This document shows positions 42,587 through 51,111 of a stretch of 64,000 nt of DNA, one piece after another (position 1 is the first letter of the stretch; each line of letters starts with the position of its first letter). The position numbers and the translations under genes were made by a program. The notes below the pieces were generated by a model. It was not told the origin of the DNA. It saw only the letters and a program-made list of their open reading frames with translations, and searched no databases. Source of the DNA: Ruminococcus sp. Its GTDB lineage: Bacteria > Bacillota > Clostridia > Oscillospirales > Ruminococcaceae. The stretch spans positions 28,414 through 92,413 of the forward strand of contig JAFXVT010000042.1 in assembly GCA_017534835.1 (NCBI GenBank). Direction: 5' to 3'.

Positions 42587-45325
42587 ATGAGTATATTTGA
42601 TCTTTCCAAAAAACCTCCTGAGCTGAGCCACGACTGGACAGTTTTCCAGCAGTTTGTCGGAAATATCGGCGCTTTTACCTACATCGCAAAGGAAAAATCT
42701 GCCTATCTCGACGAGGCTGCCTGCCGTATGCTCGCCTGTACGAGCACCAAGCTCAACGAGTTTGAGTTCTTCAACCTTCTCGAAAAGATCTCGAAATCCC
42801 CGGTTGAGGGACAGAAGCACATCTACCGCTTCACCAACAATAATACCACAAAATACATAAAAATGAACATTTATGAGAGCAGCGACGAGTGGCTCGGCTT
42901 CGTGCAGGACTTCTCGCGCCAGTTCTCAGAGGACGGACAGAACAGCAGCTTCATCGAGTATGACCCCGTAATGCGGCTGCCATCCTATCCGTCATTCTCG
43001 CAGAAGATAAAGAAGCTCCTGCCCGATGTGAAGAACTGCTGCCTTGCAACTCTCTACATCAACGGCATCGAGAAGCTCGGTTCATTCCTGACCGTCGACA
43101 GCACCAACAGCTGTATCGCCTCTGTTGCGGAGACACTCAAAAGCTTCGCCGGCGACAACATCATTATGGGTGCGAAGTCGAACTATGAGATATTCGCCTT
43201 CTTTACCGACTGCGACAAGATGCAGATATACAACGTCCTCAACAGTATGGACGAGGCTGTTCAGGGCTGTATCCTCACGGACGATTTCGGCGAGATAATC
43301 GACATCTCAGACAAGAGCCGCCTCAGCCTTTCTATCGGCTGCTCATCATATCCGGACGAGGCATCGGACTTCAATATGCTCGTCAATTACTCCGAATTTG
43401 CACTGTACGAGGCGCGCGCTGACCGCCGCCACGTTATAAACTGGTTCTCTGAGGAGAACTATATCCGTGAGAAGGATTCCTACAAGAATGCCCAGCTGCT
43501 CACCCGTATCGTTATGGACAATATGCTGATGTACTATGTTCAGCCTATCATCGAGACCACGACAGGTGAGATAGTCGCGTATGAGGCGCTTATGCGTACA
43601 GTCGGCGACATAAAAATGGAGCCGAAGCAGATACTCTCCATTGCCTCAGGTCAGAACAATCTCTACGCTATCGAGAAGCTGACCTTCTTCAACACACTGA
43701 AGCTGCTCAGCGAGAATCAGCAGGTCTTCGCGAACAAGAAGCTGTTCATCAATTCTATGTCCGAGTATATGCTCACTGAGGAGGACTTCAACGAGCTCTA
43801 CCTCACATACGGCGAGCTCCTCGAAAAGATAGTTATCGAGATAGTCGAGGACAGCGACGCCACTCCCGAGGGCATCGAGACTCTTCGCAAGCGCCTTGCG
43901 TTCACGCACGCTCAGCTCGCTATCGACGATTACGGCACGGGCTATTCAAATTCTACCAACCTGCTCAAATACAAGCCCGACTATGTCAAGATCGACCGCT
44001 CGCTCATCGCTGACATACACAATGACCTCAAGAAGCAGCAGCTCGTTACTCAGATAATTGAGTTCTGCCGCGATAATCAGCTCCAGTCGCTCGCGGAGGG
44101 CGTTGAGACCTCGCAGGAGATGAAGACCGTTATCCGTCTCGGTATCGACCTCGTTCAGGGCTATTATACCTCGAAGCCGAAGCCGCTCTTCCTCGACAGC
44201 ATCGCCAAGGACGTGAAGGACGAGATAATCAAGACCAACCTTGAGACGCGCCCGAACGGTACAAGAAAGATATACGCAGCAAGAAACGACACGGAGATAG
44301 ACCTTCTCAAGCTCGCACTCGAGAAGTACACCGATATACACATCTATCAGAGCAAGCTCACTATCGTCGGTGACCCCGACAAGCAGGTGAAGATGAACAT
44401 CTCCGTTATGGACAACCACAGCTGCGAGCTAACGCTCAAGAACGTGAATATGGTCAGCGGCAACAGCAAGCCGACTATTTCCGTCGGCGAGTACGCTCGG
44501 CTCGTGCTCATCGTCTCAAAGGCGAACAAGCTCGGATATTCAGGCATTTACGTGCCTATGGGCTCACAGTTCGAGCTCACCGGCAAGGGCTCGCTCACTA
44601 TCGACTGCTACGCCTCCGAGGGTATCGGTATCGGAAACGATTACGACCACGGCTACGGCGATATTACTGTTGATATGCAGGGCACGCTCGAGATAATCTG
44701 CAACGGTATGGAGACTGTCTGCATCGGCGGCGGCTACAACGATGACGATTCCGAGATAAAGCTGCTCTCGGGCAAGACGAAGCTGTATATGTACAGCCAC
44801 AACGGTCTCGCGATAGGAAGCTACAACGGCGATGCAAACATCGAGATCGACGAGAAATGCGACCTCGACATCACTGTTTCAGGTATCAAGGTGACAGGTA
44901 TCGGAAGCTGCAAGGGTATCGCTACGATCTCCAGTGCGGCGGATATAAATATGTTCTGCACGGGAGCTCAGGCTGTCGGTATCGGCTCGCTCGAGGAGGG
45001 CGAGGGAAGTATCCTCATCAGGAAGGGACGTATCAACATCAAGATGCGCTCGGCTAAGCATTCGTGCATCGGCGCTATCGACGGCGATGTGAACACGAAG
45101 ATAATGAACTCGGAGATAATCATCGACTCTGAGGGCGACTTCGCAACAGGTATCGGCGACCCTCAGGGCAGCGGAAATGTGTTCATTATGGATTCGGCTG
45201 TAACGATGAATATGCTCTGCGGCAACCCGAATGACATCTGCTCCGGAAGCGGAGATGTACAGATACAGAACTCGACTATCAATTCCGTAGTCAACAACCG
45301 CAAGGTGCAGCACGGCAGCAACTGA
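42587..45325 (+). CDS. c-di-GMP phosphodiesterase-type EAL protein with degenerate GGDEF and C-terminal beta-helix
   Basis: 912 residues, no signal peptide or membrane helix, so cytosolic. An N-terminal PAS-like part (about 1-115), a GGDEF-fold domain whose signature is lost (KSNYEI near 199-204), and an EAL domain (about 300-545) with YEALMR (E333), INSMSEY (Asn), EIVEDSD, AIDDYGTGYSN, VKIDRS and AEGVET; all metal and catalytic residues I can check are kept, so c-di-GMP hydrolysis to pGpG is likely. Residues about 590-900 form roughly eight turns of 28-32 residues, each with a GIG or IGS corner (GIGIGNDY, VCIGGGY, LAIGSYN, VTGIGSC, AVGIGSLE and so on), pointing to a right-handed beta-helix. 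AAGGAG decides ATG 42587. That combination is unusual. Confidence 0.82.
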   Translation: MSIFDLSKKPPELSHDWTVFQQFVGNIGAFTYIAKEKSAYLDEAACRMLACTSTKLNEFEFFNLLEKISKSPVEGQKHIYRFTNNNTTKYIKMNIYESSDEWLGFVQDFSRQFSEDGQNSSFIEYDPVMRLPSYPSFSQKIKKLLPDVKNCCLATLYINGIEKLGSFLTVDSTNSCIASVAETLKSFAGDNIIMGAKSNYEIFAFFTDCDKMQIYNVLNSMDEAVQGCILTDDFGEIIDISDKSRLSLSIGCSSYPDEASDFNMLVNYSEFALYEARADRRHVINWFSEENYIREKDSYKNAQLLTRIVMDNMLMYYVQPIIETTTGEIVAYEALMRTVGDIKMEPKQILSIASGQNNLYAIEKLTFFNTLKLLSENQQVFANKKLFINSMSEYMLTEEDFNELYLTYGELLEKIVIEIVEDSDATPEGIETLRKRLAFTHAQLAIDDYGTGYSNSTNLLKYKPDYVKIDRSLIADIHNDLKKQQLVTQIIEFCRDNQLQSLAEGVETSQEMKTVIRLGIDLVQGYYTSKPKPLFLDSIAKDVKDEIIKTNLETRPNGTRKIYAARNDTEIDLLKLALEKYTDIHIYQSKLTIVGDPDKQVKMNISVMDNHSCELTLKNVNMVSGNSKPTISVGEYARLVLIVSKANKLGYSGIYVPMGSQFELTGKGSLTIDCYASEGIGIGNDYDHGYGDITVDMQGTLEIICNGMETVCIGGGYNDDDSEIKLLSGKTKLYMYSHNGLAIGSYNGDANIEIDEKCDLDITVSGIKVTGIGSCKGIATISSAADINMFCTGAQAVGIGSLEEGEGSILIRKGRINIKMRSAKHSCIGAIDGDVNTKIMNSEIIIDSEGDFATGIGDPQGSGNVFIMDSAVTMNMLCGNPNDICSGSGDVQIQNSTINSVVNNRKVQHGSN

Positions 45326-45344
45326 GCGGAGAAATAAAACGGGT

Positions 45345-45450
45345 CTTGAAAAAGTCCGGATAAAAACCGCGGGGCGATGTGTTCATCGCCCCGTACAATG
45401 TCAGAATGAAGGGAACGCCGTCCGGCGTTCCGCTCACTAAAATATCCATT
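45345..45450. repeat. Short intergenic palindrome pair
   Basis: CGGGGCGATG (45370-45379) with CATCGCCCCG (45384-45393) and GGAACGCC (45412-45419) with GGCGTTCC (45424-45431). Two perfect small hairpins follow each other between the EAL gene and ychF without a T-run. They resemble the bead-like organisation of repeat copy A but share no clear sequence with it. Confidence 0.6.
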
Positions 45451-45473
45451 AAGAAAGTAAGGTAAAACAAATT

Positions 45474-46568
45474 ATGAAGCTTGGTATGGTAGGTCTGCCC
45501 AACGTGGGCAAAAGCACTCTTTTCAACGCACTGACGAATGCAGGCGCAGAATCCGCGAACTATCCGTTCTGTACTATCGAGAAGAACGTCGGTATCGTAT
45601 CCGTTCCCGATGAGAGACTCGATAAGCTCGCGGAAATGTACGAGCCTGACAAGTTCACGCCGGCAACTCTCGAATTCGTCGACATCGCCGGACTTGTAAA
45701 GGGCGCTTCAAAGGGCGAGGGTCTGGGAAACAAGTTCCTTGCCGACATCCGCGAGGTGGACGCTATCGTTCACGTTGTCCGCTGCTTTGAGGACAGCAAT
45801 ATCGTTCACGTCGACGGAAGCATCAATCCTGTCCGCGACATCGAGACTATCAATCTCGAGCTCATTTTCTCAGACATCGAAATGGTGGACCGCCGTATCG
45901 ACCGCGCTATGAAGGCTGCAAAGGGTGACAAGAAGTACCTCGCGGAGGTGGAATTCCTCAAGCGTCTGAAGGAACACCTCGAAAACGGTAAGTCCGCACG
46001 CGGATTCGATTTCACGGACGACGAGCGCGAGCTCATCAAGTCCACACCGCTGCTCTCGGCAAAGCCCGTCATCTATGCTGCTAACCTCAGCGAGGACGAT
46101 TTTGCCAACAACATCGACACGAACGAGCATTACAAGGAGGTCTGCCGCATCGCAGAGGAGGAGCATTCCGCTGTTCTGCCGATATGCGCACAGACTGAGG
46201 CTGAGATAGCCGAGATGGACGACGAGGATAAGGCTATGTTCCTTGCCGAGCTCGGACTTGAGGTATCGGGTCTGAACCGTATCATCAAGGAGGGCTATGC
46301 CCTTCTCGGACTCATTTCCTTCCTTACAGCCGGAAAGCCGGAGGTTCGTGCATGGACTATCAAGAAGGGCACAAAGGCGCCGCAGGCTGCCGGAAAGATA
46401 CACACCGACTTTGAGAAGGGCTTTATCCGCGCCGAGGTCATTTCCTTCGACGACCTTATGGAATGCGGAACAATGGCTGCTGCAAAGGAAAAGGGACTTG
46501 TCCGACTCGAAGGCAAGGATTATGTTATGCAGGACGGCGACATTGTACTGTTCCGCTTCAACGTCTGA
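45474..46568 (+). CDS. ychF: Ribosome-associated ATPase/GTPase YchF (Obg family)
   Basis: 364 residues, typical for the family. G1 GLPNVGKSTLFN at residue 6, ESANYPFCTIEKN (G2 region), VDIAGLVKGASKGEGLGNKF (G3, cited in part), coiled-coil segment (about 130-180), YAANLSEDD in place of the NKxD motif, which explains the known ATP preference of the family, and a C-terminal TGS domain (about 278-362: SFLTAGKPEVRAWTI, MQDGDIVLFRFNV). It binds ribosomes and is linked to stress responses. The leader before it carries the palindrome pair. Confidence 0.97.
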   Translation: MKLGMVGLPNVGKSTLFNALTNAGAESANYPFCTIEKNVGIVSVPDERLDKLAEMYEPDKFTPATLEFVDIAGLVKGASKGEGLGNKFLADIREVDAIVHVVRCFEDSNIVHVDGSINPVRDIETINLELIFSDIEMVDRRIDRAMKAAKGDKKYLAEVEFLKRLKEHLENGKSARGFDFTDDERELIKSTPLLSAKPVIYAANLSEDDFANNIDTNEHYKEVCRIAEEEHSAVLPICAQTEAEIAEMDDEDKAMFLAELGLEVSGLNRIIKEGYALLGLISFLTAGKPEVRAWTIKKGTKAPQAAGKIHTDFEKGFIRAEVISFDDLMECGTMAAAKEKGLVRLEGKDYVMQDGDIVLFRFNV

Positions 46569-46584
46569 TATTTGAGAAAAAAAT

Positions 46585-46712
46585 AAAGCTGACCGGAAAG
46601 GGGAGCCCCCTTTGGCGGTTTCGCAGGTTACCGGATATGTGCCGTAAGTTTACGGCTCGGTAGCCCGCGATTTCCGCTAAAGGAAGCGCACCAGCTTCGG
46701 TCAGCTTTTTTT
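46585..46712 (+). terminator. Very long branched hairpin ending in a T-run after ychF
   Basis: Outer arms AAAGCTGACCG (46585-46595) and CGGTCAGCTTT (46698-46708) lead into TTTTTTT. Inside, CCTTTGGCGG (46609-46618) pairs with CCGCTAAAGG (46674-46683), GGTTACCG (46626-46633) with CGGTAGCC (46658-46665), and GCCGTAA (46641-46647) with TTACGGC (46650-46656). Two of the helices rely on G-U pairs, so the structure looks like selected RNA. It ends just before the stop of the convergent SPFH gene. Confidence 0.75.
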
Positions 46713-46715
46713 CAT

Positions 46716-47729
46716 TTACTGCTTGTCGGACTCTGCAATGCCCTTGAGACCGGCAGCAAGTCCTGCAAGTCCCTGTATCTCGCTCGGAATGATTATCTTG
46801 GTAGCCTTTCCGTCGGCTGCCTTTGCGAATGCCTCGAGCGATTTGAGCTGTATTACCTTCTCGTTCGGAGATGCGTTGTTGAGTTTTACAAGGCTGTCGG
46901 CAACTGCCTGCTGTACGAGCTCGATAGCCTGCGCTTCACCGGTAGCCTCGAGCACCTTCTGCTCTCTTACGGCGTCGGCGCGGAGTATCATTGCCTGCTT
47001 TTCAGCCTCAGCCTCGAGTATCTGAGCTTCCTTCTTAGCCTGTGCGCGGAGTATCTGAGATTCCTTCTCACCCTCGGCTACGAGTATCTGCGACTTCTTG
47101 TCACCCTCAGCCTGAAGTATCTTCTCACGGCGTTCACGCTCAGCCTTCATCTGCTTCTCCATTGCGTCCTGTATCTCGCGCGGAGGAATGATGTTCTTGA
47201 GCTCAACGCGCTCTACCTTGATGCCCCAGCGGTCTGTAGCCTGGTCGAGGATAGCAGTGATGTTGGTGTTGATAGTGTCGCGTGAGGTGAGAGTTGAGTC
47301 GAGCTCGAGCTCACCGATGATGTTACGGAGAGTTGTTGCCGAGAGGTTCTCGATAGCTGCGAGAGGTCTCTCAACGCCGTAGATGTACTGCTTTGCGTTC
47401 GTTACCTTGTAGAATACGACCGTGTCTATCTGCATCGTAACGTTATCCTTTGTGATAACGGGCTGCGGCTTGAAGTCTACGACCTTTTCCTTGAGTGATA
47501 CCTTACCTGCTATCCTGTCGATGAAGGGAAGCATAAAGTGTATGCCTGTTTCCCATTCGCACTTGAACGAGCCTAATCGCTCAATTACGAAAACGTGCGC
47601 CTGCGGAACTATCCTGAAGCATCTGATGAACATAAAGAACAGGACGGCAATTACGATGAATAACCCGAATCCTATAACCGTTACCAGAATATTTGCCTCC
47701 TGAGATGCTGCGAGCATTGTTGCTGTCAT
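46716..47729 (-). CDS. SPFH/band 7 membrane protein (stomatin/QmcA-like)
   Basis: 337 residues. One N-terminal helix (about 14-37) is followed by a band 7 domain (about 38-200: VPQAHVFVIERLGSF, VVDFKPQPVITKDNV, LRNIIGELELDSTLTSRD) and a long Ala/Glu/Lys coiled coil with repeated AEGEKESQILRAQ-type units (about 200-275), then a small C-terminal region. Such proteins form oligomeric cages in the membrane and organise lipid domains or protease access. It is paired with the NfeD gene, its standard partner. AGGAGGAGATCATT precedes the ATG. Confidence 0.92.
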   Translation of the reverse strand: MTATMLAASQEANILVTVIGFGLFIVIAVLFFMFIRCFRIVPQAHVFVIERLGSFKCEWETGIHFMLPFIDRIAGKVSLKEKVVDFKPQPVITKDNVTMQIDTVVFYKVTNAKQYIYGVERPLAAIENLSATTLRNIIGELELDSTLTSRDTINTNITAILDQATDRWGIKVERVELKNIIPPREIQDAMEKQMKAERERREKILQAEGDKKSQILVAEGEKESQILRAQAKKEAQILEAEAEKQAMILRADAVREQKVLEATGEAQAIELVQQAVADSLVKLNNASPNEKVIQLKSLEAFAKAADGKATKIIIPSEIQGLAGLAAGLKGIAESDKQ

Positions 47730-48180
47730 AATGATCTCCTCCTGTTAATTCTTTGGGTTTTACGGTGAGCTTTGCACCGTTTACTTCTGTGACGATGACG
47801 ATCGTCTCCTTCGGGATAACCGAACCGTCCTCAGCTACGGCGCTCCAGTCGACTCCGCCGAGTCTTACTCTTCCGGTGCCTCTGTCATTGTCTATTTCCT
47901 CGATGACGTTTGCTGTGCGTCCTATCTCAAGCTCGGAATTCGTGGGGATATAGCCCTTCTTTTTCCTGCGCGCGATAATGAACGGCATCGTTGCCGCGAG
48001 GAAAATGCACGAAGAGGCGATGAATATCCCAAGCTGTCCGAGAATGGGAATGTCGAAGAAATAAACGAGGATCATCGTTACAAGCGCTCCGGCAGCGAAC
48101 CACACAGAGACAAGCTGTACCGTTGCGACTTCTGCGATGACGAATAAAACTACAAGGGCAGCCCATATCAGCACTTCCAT
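47581..48180 (-). CDS. NfeD family membrane protein
   Basis: 199 residues. Two to three membrane helices (about 3-75) precede an OB-fold domain (about 90-150: IGRTANVIEEIDNDRGTGRVRLGGVDWSAVAED, cited by segments, and GAKLTVKPKEL). This is the short NfeD form that partners SPFH proteins. The frame continues 149 bases into the SPFH gene, adding about 50 residues (SNNARSISGGKYSGNG and onward) with no family similarity. A one-base shift near the SPFH ribosome site would end the protein at KPKN, the usual place. So either a real overlap or an indel. AAAGGAGG decides ATG 48180. Confidence 0.8.
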   Translation of the reverse strand: MEVLIWAALVVLFVIAEVATVQLVSVWFAAGALVTMILVYFFDIPILGQLGIFIASSCIFLAATMPFIIARRKKKGYIPTNSELEIGRTANVIEEIDNDRGTGRVRLGGVDWSAVAEDGSVIPKETIVIVTEVNGAKLTVKPKELTGGDHYDSNNARSISGGKYSGNGYRIRVIHRNCRPVLYVHQMLQDSSAGARFRN

Positions 48181-48225
48181 AAATGATCCTCCTTTCACAG
48201 GAATAAGTTTATCCCTGTAACTGTT

Positions 48226-48254
48226 ATTGTAACATATATTATATGAAATAGCAA
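48226..48254 (-). promoter_or_regulatory. Promoter of the NfeD/SPFH operon
   Basis: Minus strand TTGCTA (48254-48249), 17 bases, TACAAT (48231-48226), 46 bases before the NfeD start. Confidence 0.7.
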
Positions 48255-48278
48255 GAGTAAAATCTTTGCCGCGTAAAA

Positions 48279-49397
48279 CTATTCTGACAGTGAAGCCTCC
48301 GCCGCAGCCATAAGGTAAGGAGCGATACCCTTTGCGTCATTTTCGACCCTGCGTTCGCTGAGATAGTATTCAGCCGAGCCGTCGCGGTCGTCGATCCCGC
48401 CGAGACCTGCCATAAGGCATATATTGCGCAGAACAGGCACATCTCCGACGTATGAGATAAAGCGTGAGGTAACGGTGTTGAGCGCGAGTCTGGCAGAAGC
48501 TGCGATCTCTGCGGAGGCTGCGCCGAGCCTGTGAGCCTTCATCGCCGCATATGCGAAGAGCAGAGTTCCGCTCGTTTCCGGGTAATTGCCGCCGAGCTCA
48601 GGCAGAGCAGGCAGCTGGAGCAGCATTCCGTCCCCGGTCTGACAGGCTTGAAGCGACGTGAGCAGCTCCGCGAGCATCTCCGCACACGAGCTGTCACCTG
48701 TTATCTCGTATATATCAGCGAGACCTGCGCACAGCCAGCCGTTCGCACGGAGCCAGAAATTCGGCGAAAGACCGGTCTCACTGTCACACCAGCACTTATC
48801 GCGTGTTTCGCAGTAGCCGTGATAGTAAAGACCTGTTTTGTCATCGCGCATTATACTGCGGATGTTTTTCAGCTGCGCGAGGGCGTCCCGGGTGTATGCG
48901 CTGTCTCCGGTGTATATGCCGTATGCGGCGAGGAAGGGGAGAGCCATATATGCTCCGTCGAGCCACATCTGGTCCGGATATATGCTCTTGTGCCAGAAGC
49001 TTCCGCAGCTCAGGCGGGGCTGTTCATCGAGCTGTCTGATAAGAGACTCCGCCGCTGCGATGTAGCGCTTGTCACCGGTAATATCGGAGAGTGCGAGAAG
49101 ATTGCGTCCGCCGCAGATATTGTCGAGGTTGAAGTCCTCCTTCACAGCCGTCGGTATCCTTCCGTCCGGTGTGACATAGCTGTTCACGAAACGGACAGCA
49201 TAGCCGGTGAGCTCCGGACGCTTCCGAGAGTACATCAGCAGCGCGCGTATGATACAGCTGTCCATATAATTCCACTTCGGCTCCTTGCGGAAGATGAAGT
49301 TTTCCCTGTTCCACTTCGGACGCAAAGGATCCGAGGTCAGAATGAGCTTATCTATATAGTCGCGAGCCGTCCGCTCTGTCTTATTTGATCCTGTCAT
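48279..49397 (-). CDS. GH105 unsaturated rhamnogalacturonyl hydrolase
   Basis: 372 residues with no signal peptide, so cytoplasmic. An (alpha/alpha)6-barrel of the YteR/GH105 type is indicated by MWLDGAYMALPFLAAY near 165, GLYYHGYCE, NFWLRANGWLCAGLADI near 240 and PETSGTLLFAYA near 300. GH105 removes the unsaturated uronic acid left by pectate or rhamnogalacturonan lyases. GCAGGAGG stands upstream of ATG 49397, which overlaps the permease stop by four bases; the longer upstream reading is an out-of-frame shadow of the permease gene. It is the last gene of the import operon, so imported oligosaccharides probably end here. Confidence 0.88.
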   Translation of the reverse strand: MTGSNKTERTARDYIDKLILTSDPLRPKWNRENFIFRKEPKWNYMDSCIIRALLMYSRKRPELTGYAVRFVNSYVTPDGRIPTAVKEDFNLDNICGGRNLLALSDITGDKRYIAAAESLIRQLDEQPRLSCGSFWHKSIYPDQMWLDGAYMALPFLAAYGIYTGDSAYTRDALAQLKNIRSIMRDDKTGLYYHGYCETRDKCWCDSETGLSPNFWLRANGWLCAGLADIYEITGDSSCAEMLAELLTSLQACQTGDGMLLQLPALPELGGNYPETSGTLLFAYAAMKAHRLGAASAEIAASARLALNTVTSRFISYVGDVPVLRNICLMAGLGGIDDRDGSAEYYLSERRVENDAKGIAPYLMAAAEASLSE

Positions 49398-50221
49398 CCG
49401 GACAAGCCTCCTGCGGTGATACCGCTGATAAATTTTTTCTGTGCGGCTGCAAAGACCGCTATCGACGGGATAAGTCCTATCACCGACATCGCGATTATCT
49501 TGCGCTGTTCGTAGCCGTCGCCTGTGCTGTCTGCCGAGAGCCTGAGTATGAGCGAGAGCGGATATTTCTCGACCGAGCTTATCATTATGAGCGGCGTGAG
49601 GAAATCGTTCATCGTCCACAGGAAGGTGAACACCGCTATCGAAACTATCACAGGTCTTATGCACGGCGCGAGGATATAAACGAGAAGCTGTATGTTTCCG
49701 CAGCCGTCGAGCCGCGCGGCTTCGTCGAATTCCTTCGGTACGCCTTTGAAAAACTGTACGAGCATAAACACGAATGCTCCCTCTGCGGCGAAAAGTGAAG
49801 GCAGAGTGAGAGGGATATACGTATCGTGCAGACCTGCCGCGCTCCACATCAGGTAAAGCGGCATCACAGTCACTATCGCCGGCATGAACATTGTGCCCAG
49901 AAGAAGCGCGAAAAACAGCTTCTTCAGCGGAAAATCAAACCGTGCAAAGCCGTATGCGACGAGCACAGAAGATATGACTGCAAATACAGTTTTGGGTATT
50001 ATTATGAGGAAGGTGTTGAGAAAGTAGTGACCCATACTGTGCGGAGTTACTGTCTTCCACGCCCTCGCATAGACCGAGAGGTCGAAGCTCGAGGGAATGA
50101 ACCACGGCGACGAGAATATCTCATCGTTCGATTTGAAGCTCGCTCCGACGAGCCACAGAAGCGGATATATCATCACAACAGCTCCTGCTGTGAGGAGCAG
50201 GTAGAGGGGGAGCTTTTTCAT
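49394..50221 (-). CDS. Carbohydrate ABC transporter permease, MalG type
   Basis: 275 residues, six membrane helices. The inner-membrane permease signature EFDEAARLDGCGNIQLLVYILAPCIRPV (EAA...G loop; cited by its key residues) lies near 190, and SKSNDEI/GITAGGLSG ends match CUT1 MalG-type proteins. Start at ATG 50221 after GGGAGGAG; four-base overlaps with both neighbours show tight translational coupling. It pairs with the upstream permease to form the channel. No ATPase is encoded in the operon, so a shared MsmK-like ATPase elsewhere must energise it. Confidence 0.92.
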   Translation of the reverse strand: MKKLPLYLLLTAGAVVMIYPLLWLVGASFKSNDEIFSSPWFIPSSFDLSVYARAWKTVTPHSMGHYFLNTFLIIIPKTVFAVISSVLVAYGFARFDFPLKKLFFALLLGTMFMPAIVTVMPLYLMWSAAGLHDTYIPLTLPSLFAAEGAFVFMLVQFFKGVPKEFDEAARLDGCGNIQLLVYILAPCIRPVIVSIAVFTFLWTMNDFLTPLIMISSVEKYPLSLILRLSADSTGDGYEQRKIIAMSVIGLIPSIAVFAAAQKKFISGITAGGLSG

Positions 50222-51111
50222 ATGAACTCCTCCCTTCGTCTGCGTGTTACCGCGAAAAGCACGAGCACGATACCGGTCACGAGCATAAAGAATGCCCATG
50301 AAACAGCATTTGCATAGCCGGCGTTGTGGTAGCGGAACATCTCGTCATATATGAGCATACCTATCGTGTAGGTGCCCTTCATCGGTCCTCCGCCGGTTAT
50401 CATATAAGGTGCGCTGAACTCCTGCATAGCGGCGATGACCTGCAAAACAAGGTTCAGGAAGGTGACACGTCCGAGCAGGGGGAGAGTTATGCGGAAAAAT
50501 GAATTTATCCTGCCGCAGCCGTCCACCTTTGCGGCATCGTAGTATTCACCGGGAATGTCACGCAGCGCATTGAGGAAGAGTATCATCGCTGAGCCGAACT
50601 CCCAGAGCCTGAGCAGCACGATAATGAGCATAGCTCCGCTGCCTGTGCCGTACCAGCTGACTGAGGGAAGTCCTGCGAGTCCGAGGAGCTGGTCAGCGAG
50701 TCCGCCTGACGTGAAGAGGAATTGCCACATTATAACTATCGCAAGGTTCGAGCCGAGTATCGACGGAACATAGAATATCGTGCGGTAGACGCCGATGCCC
50801 CTGATGCCGGCATTGAGCAGTACGGCTGCGAGCAGCGAGACCGCAAGTTTCAGCGGAACGAGGATAAAGGTGTATTTCAGCGTTACAGCGGCGGCATTCC
50901 GGAAGTCGCTGCTGCTAAGCATATCCGTGAAGTTTTCGGTGCCGATGAACCGCGGCTGGCGTATCCCGTCAAAGTCGGTGAGCCCGAGCGCGAACGATGC
51001 AGCGAACGGATACAGCGTGAACACCGCGAATCCGATAATGAACGGCGTTATCAGCAGAAGTCCCGTGTATTTGCCTACTCCGACGGGATTGCGATAGTTT
51101 CGTTTCTTCAT
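50218..51111 (-). CDS. Carbohydrate ABC transporter permease, MalF type
   Basis: 297 residues, six membrane helices beginning at LLLITPFIIGFAVFTLYPF. The EAA loop is YDAAKVDGCGRINSFFRITLPLL (cited by its DGCG core) near 195. It belongs to the CUT1 oligosaccharide group. Overlaps the binding-protein gene and the next permease gene by four bases each. Confidence 0.92.
   Translation of the reverse strand: MKKRNYRNPVGVGKYTGLLLITPFIIGFAVFTLYPFAASFALGLTDFDGIRQPRFIGTENFTDMLSSSDFRNAAAVTLKYTFILVPLKLAVSLLAAVLLNAGIRGIGVYRTIFYVPSILGSNLAIVIMWQFLFTSGGLADQLLGLAGLPSVSWYGTGSGAMLIIVLLRLWEFGSAMILFLNALRDIPGEYYDAAKVDGCGRINSFFRITLPLLGRVTFLNLVLQVIAAMQEFSAPYMITGGGPMKGTYTIGMLIYDEMFRYHNAGYANAVSWAFFMLVTGIVLVLFAVTRRRREEFI

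Noticed and set aside
48279-49847. A 522-residue reading of the GH105 gene
   Set aside because: The first 150 residues are Arg-rich and come from the permease gene read in another frame. The ATG at 49397 has a good ribosome site and starts where the family begins.
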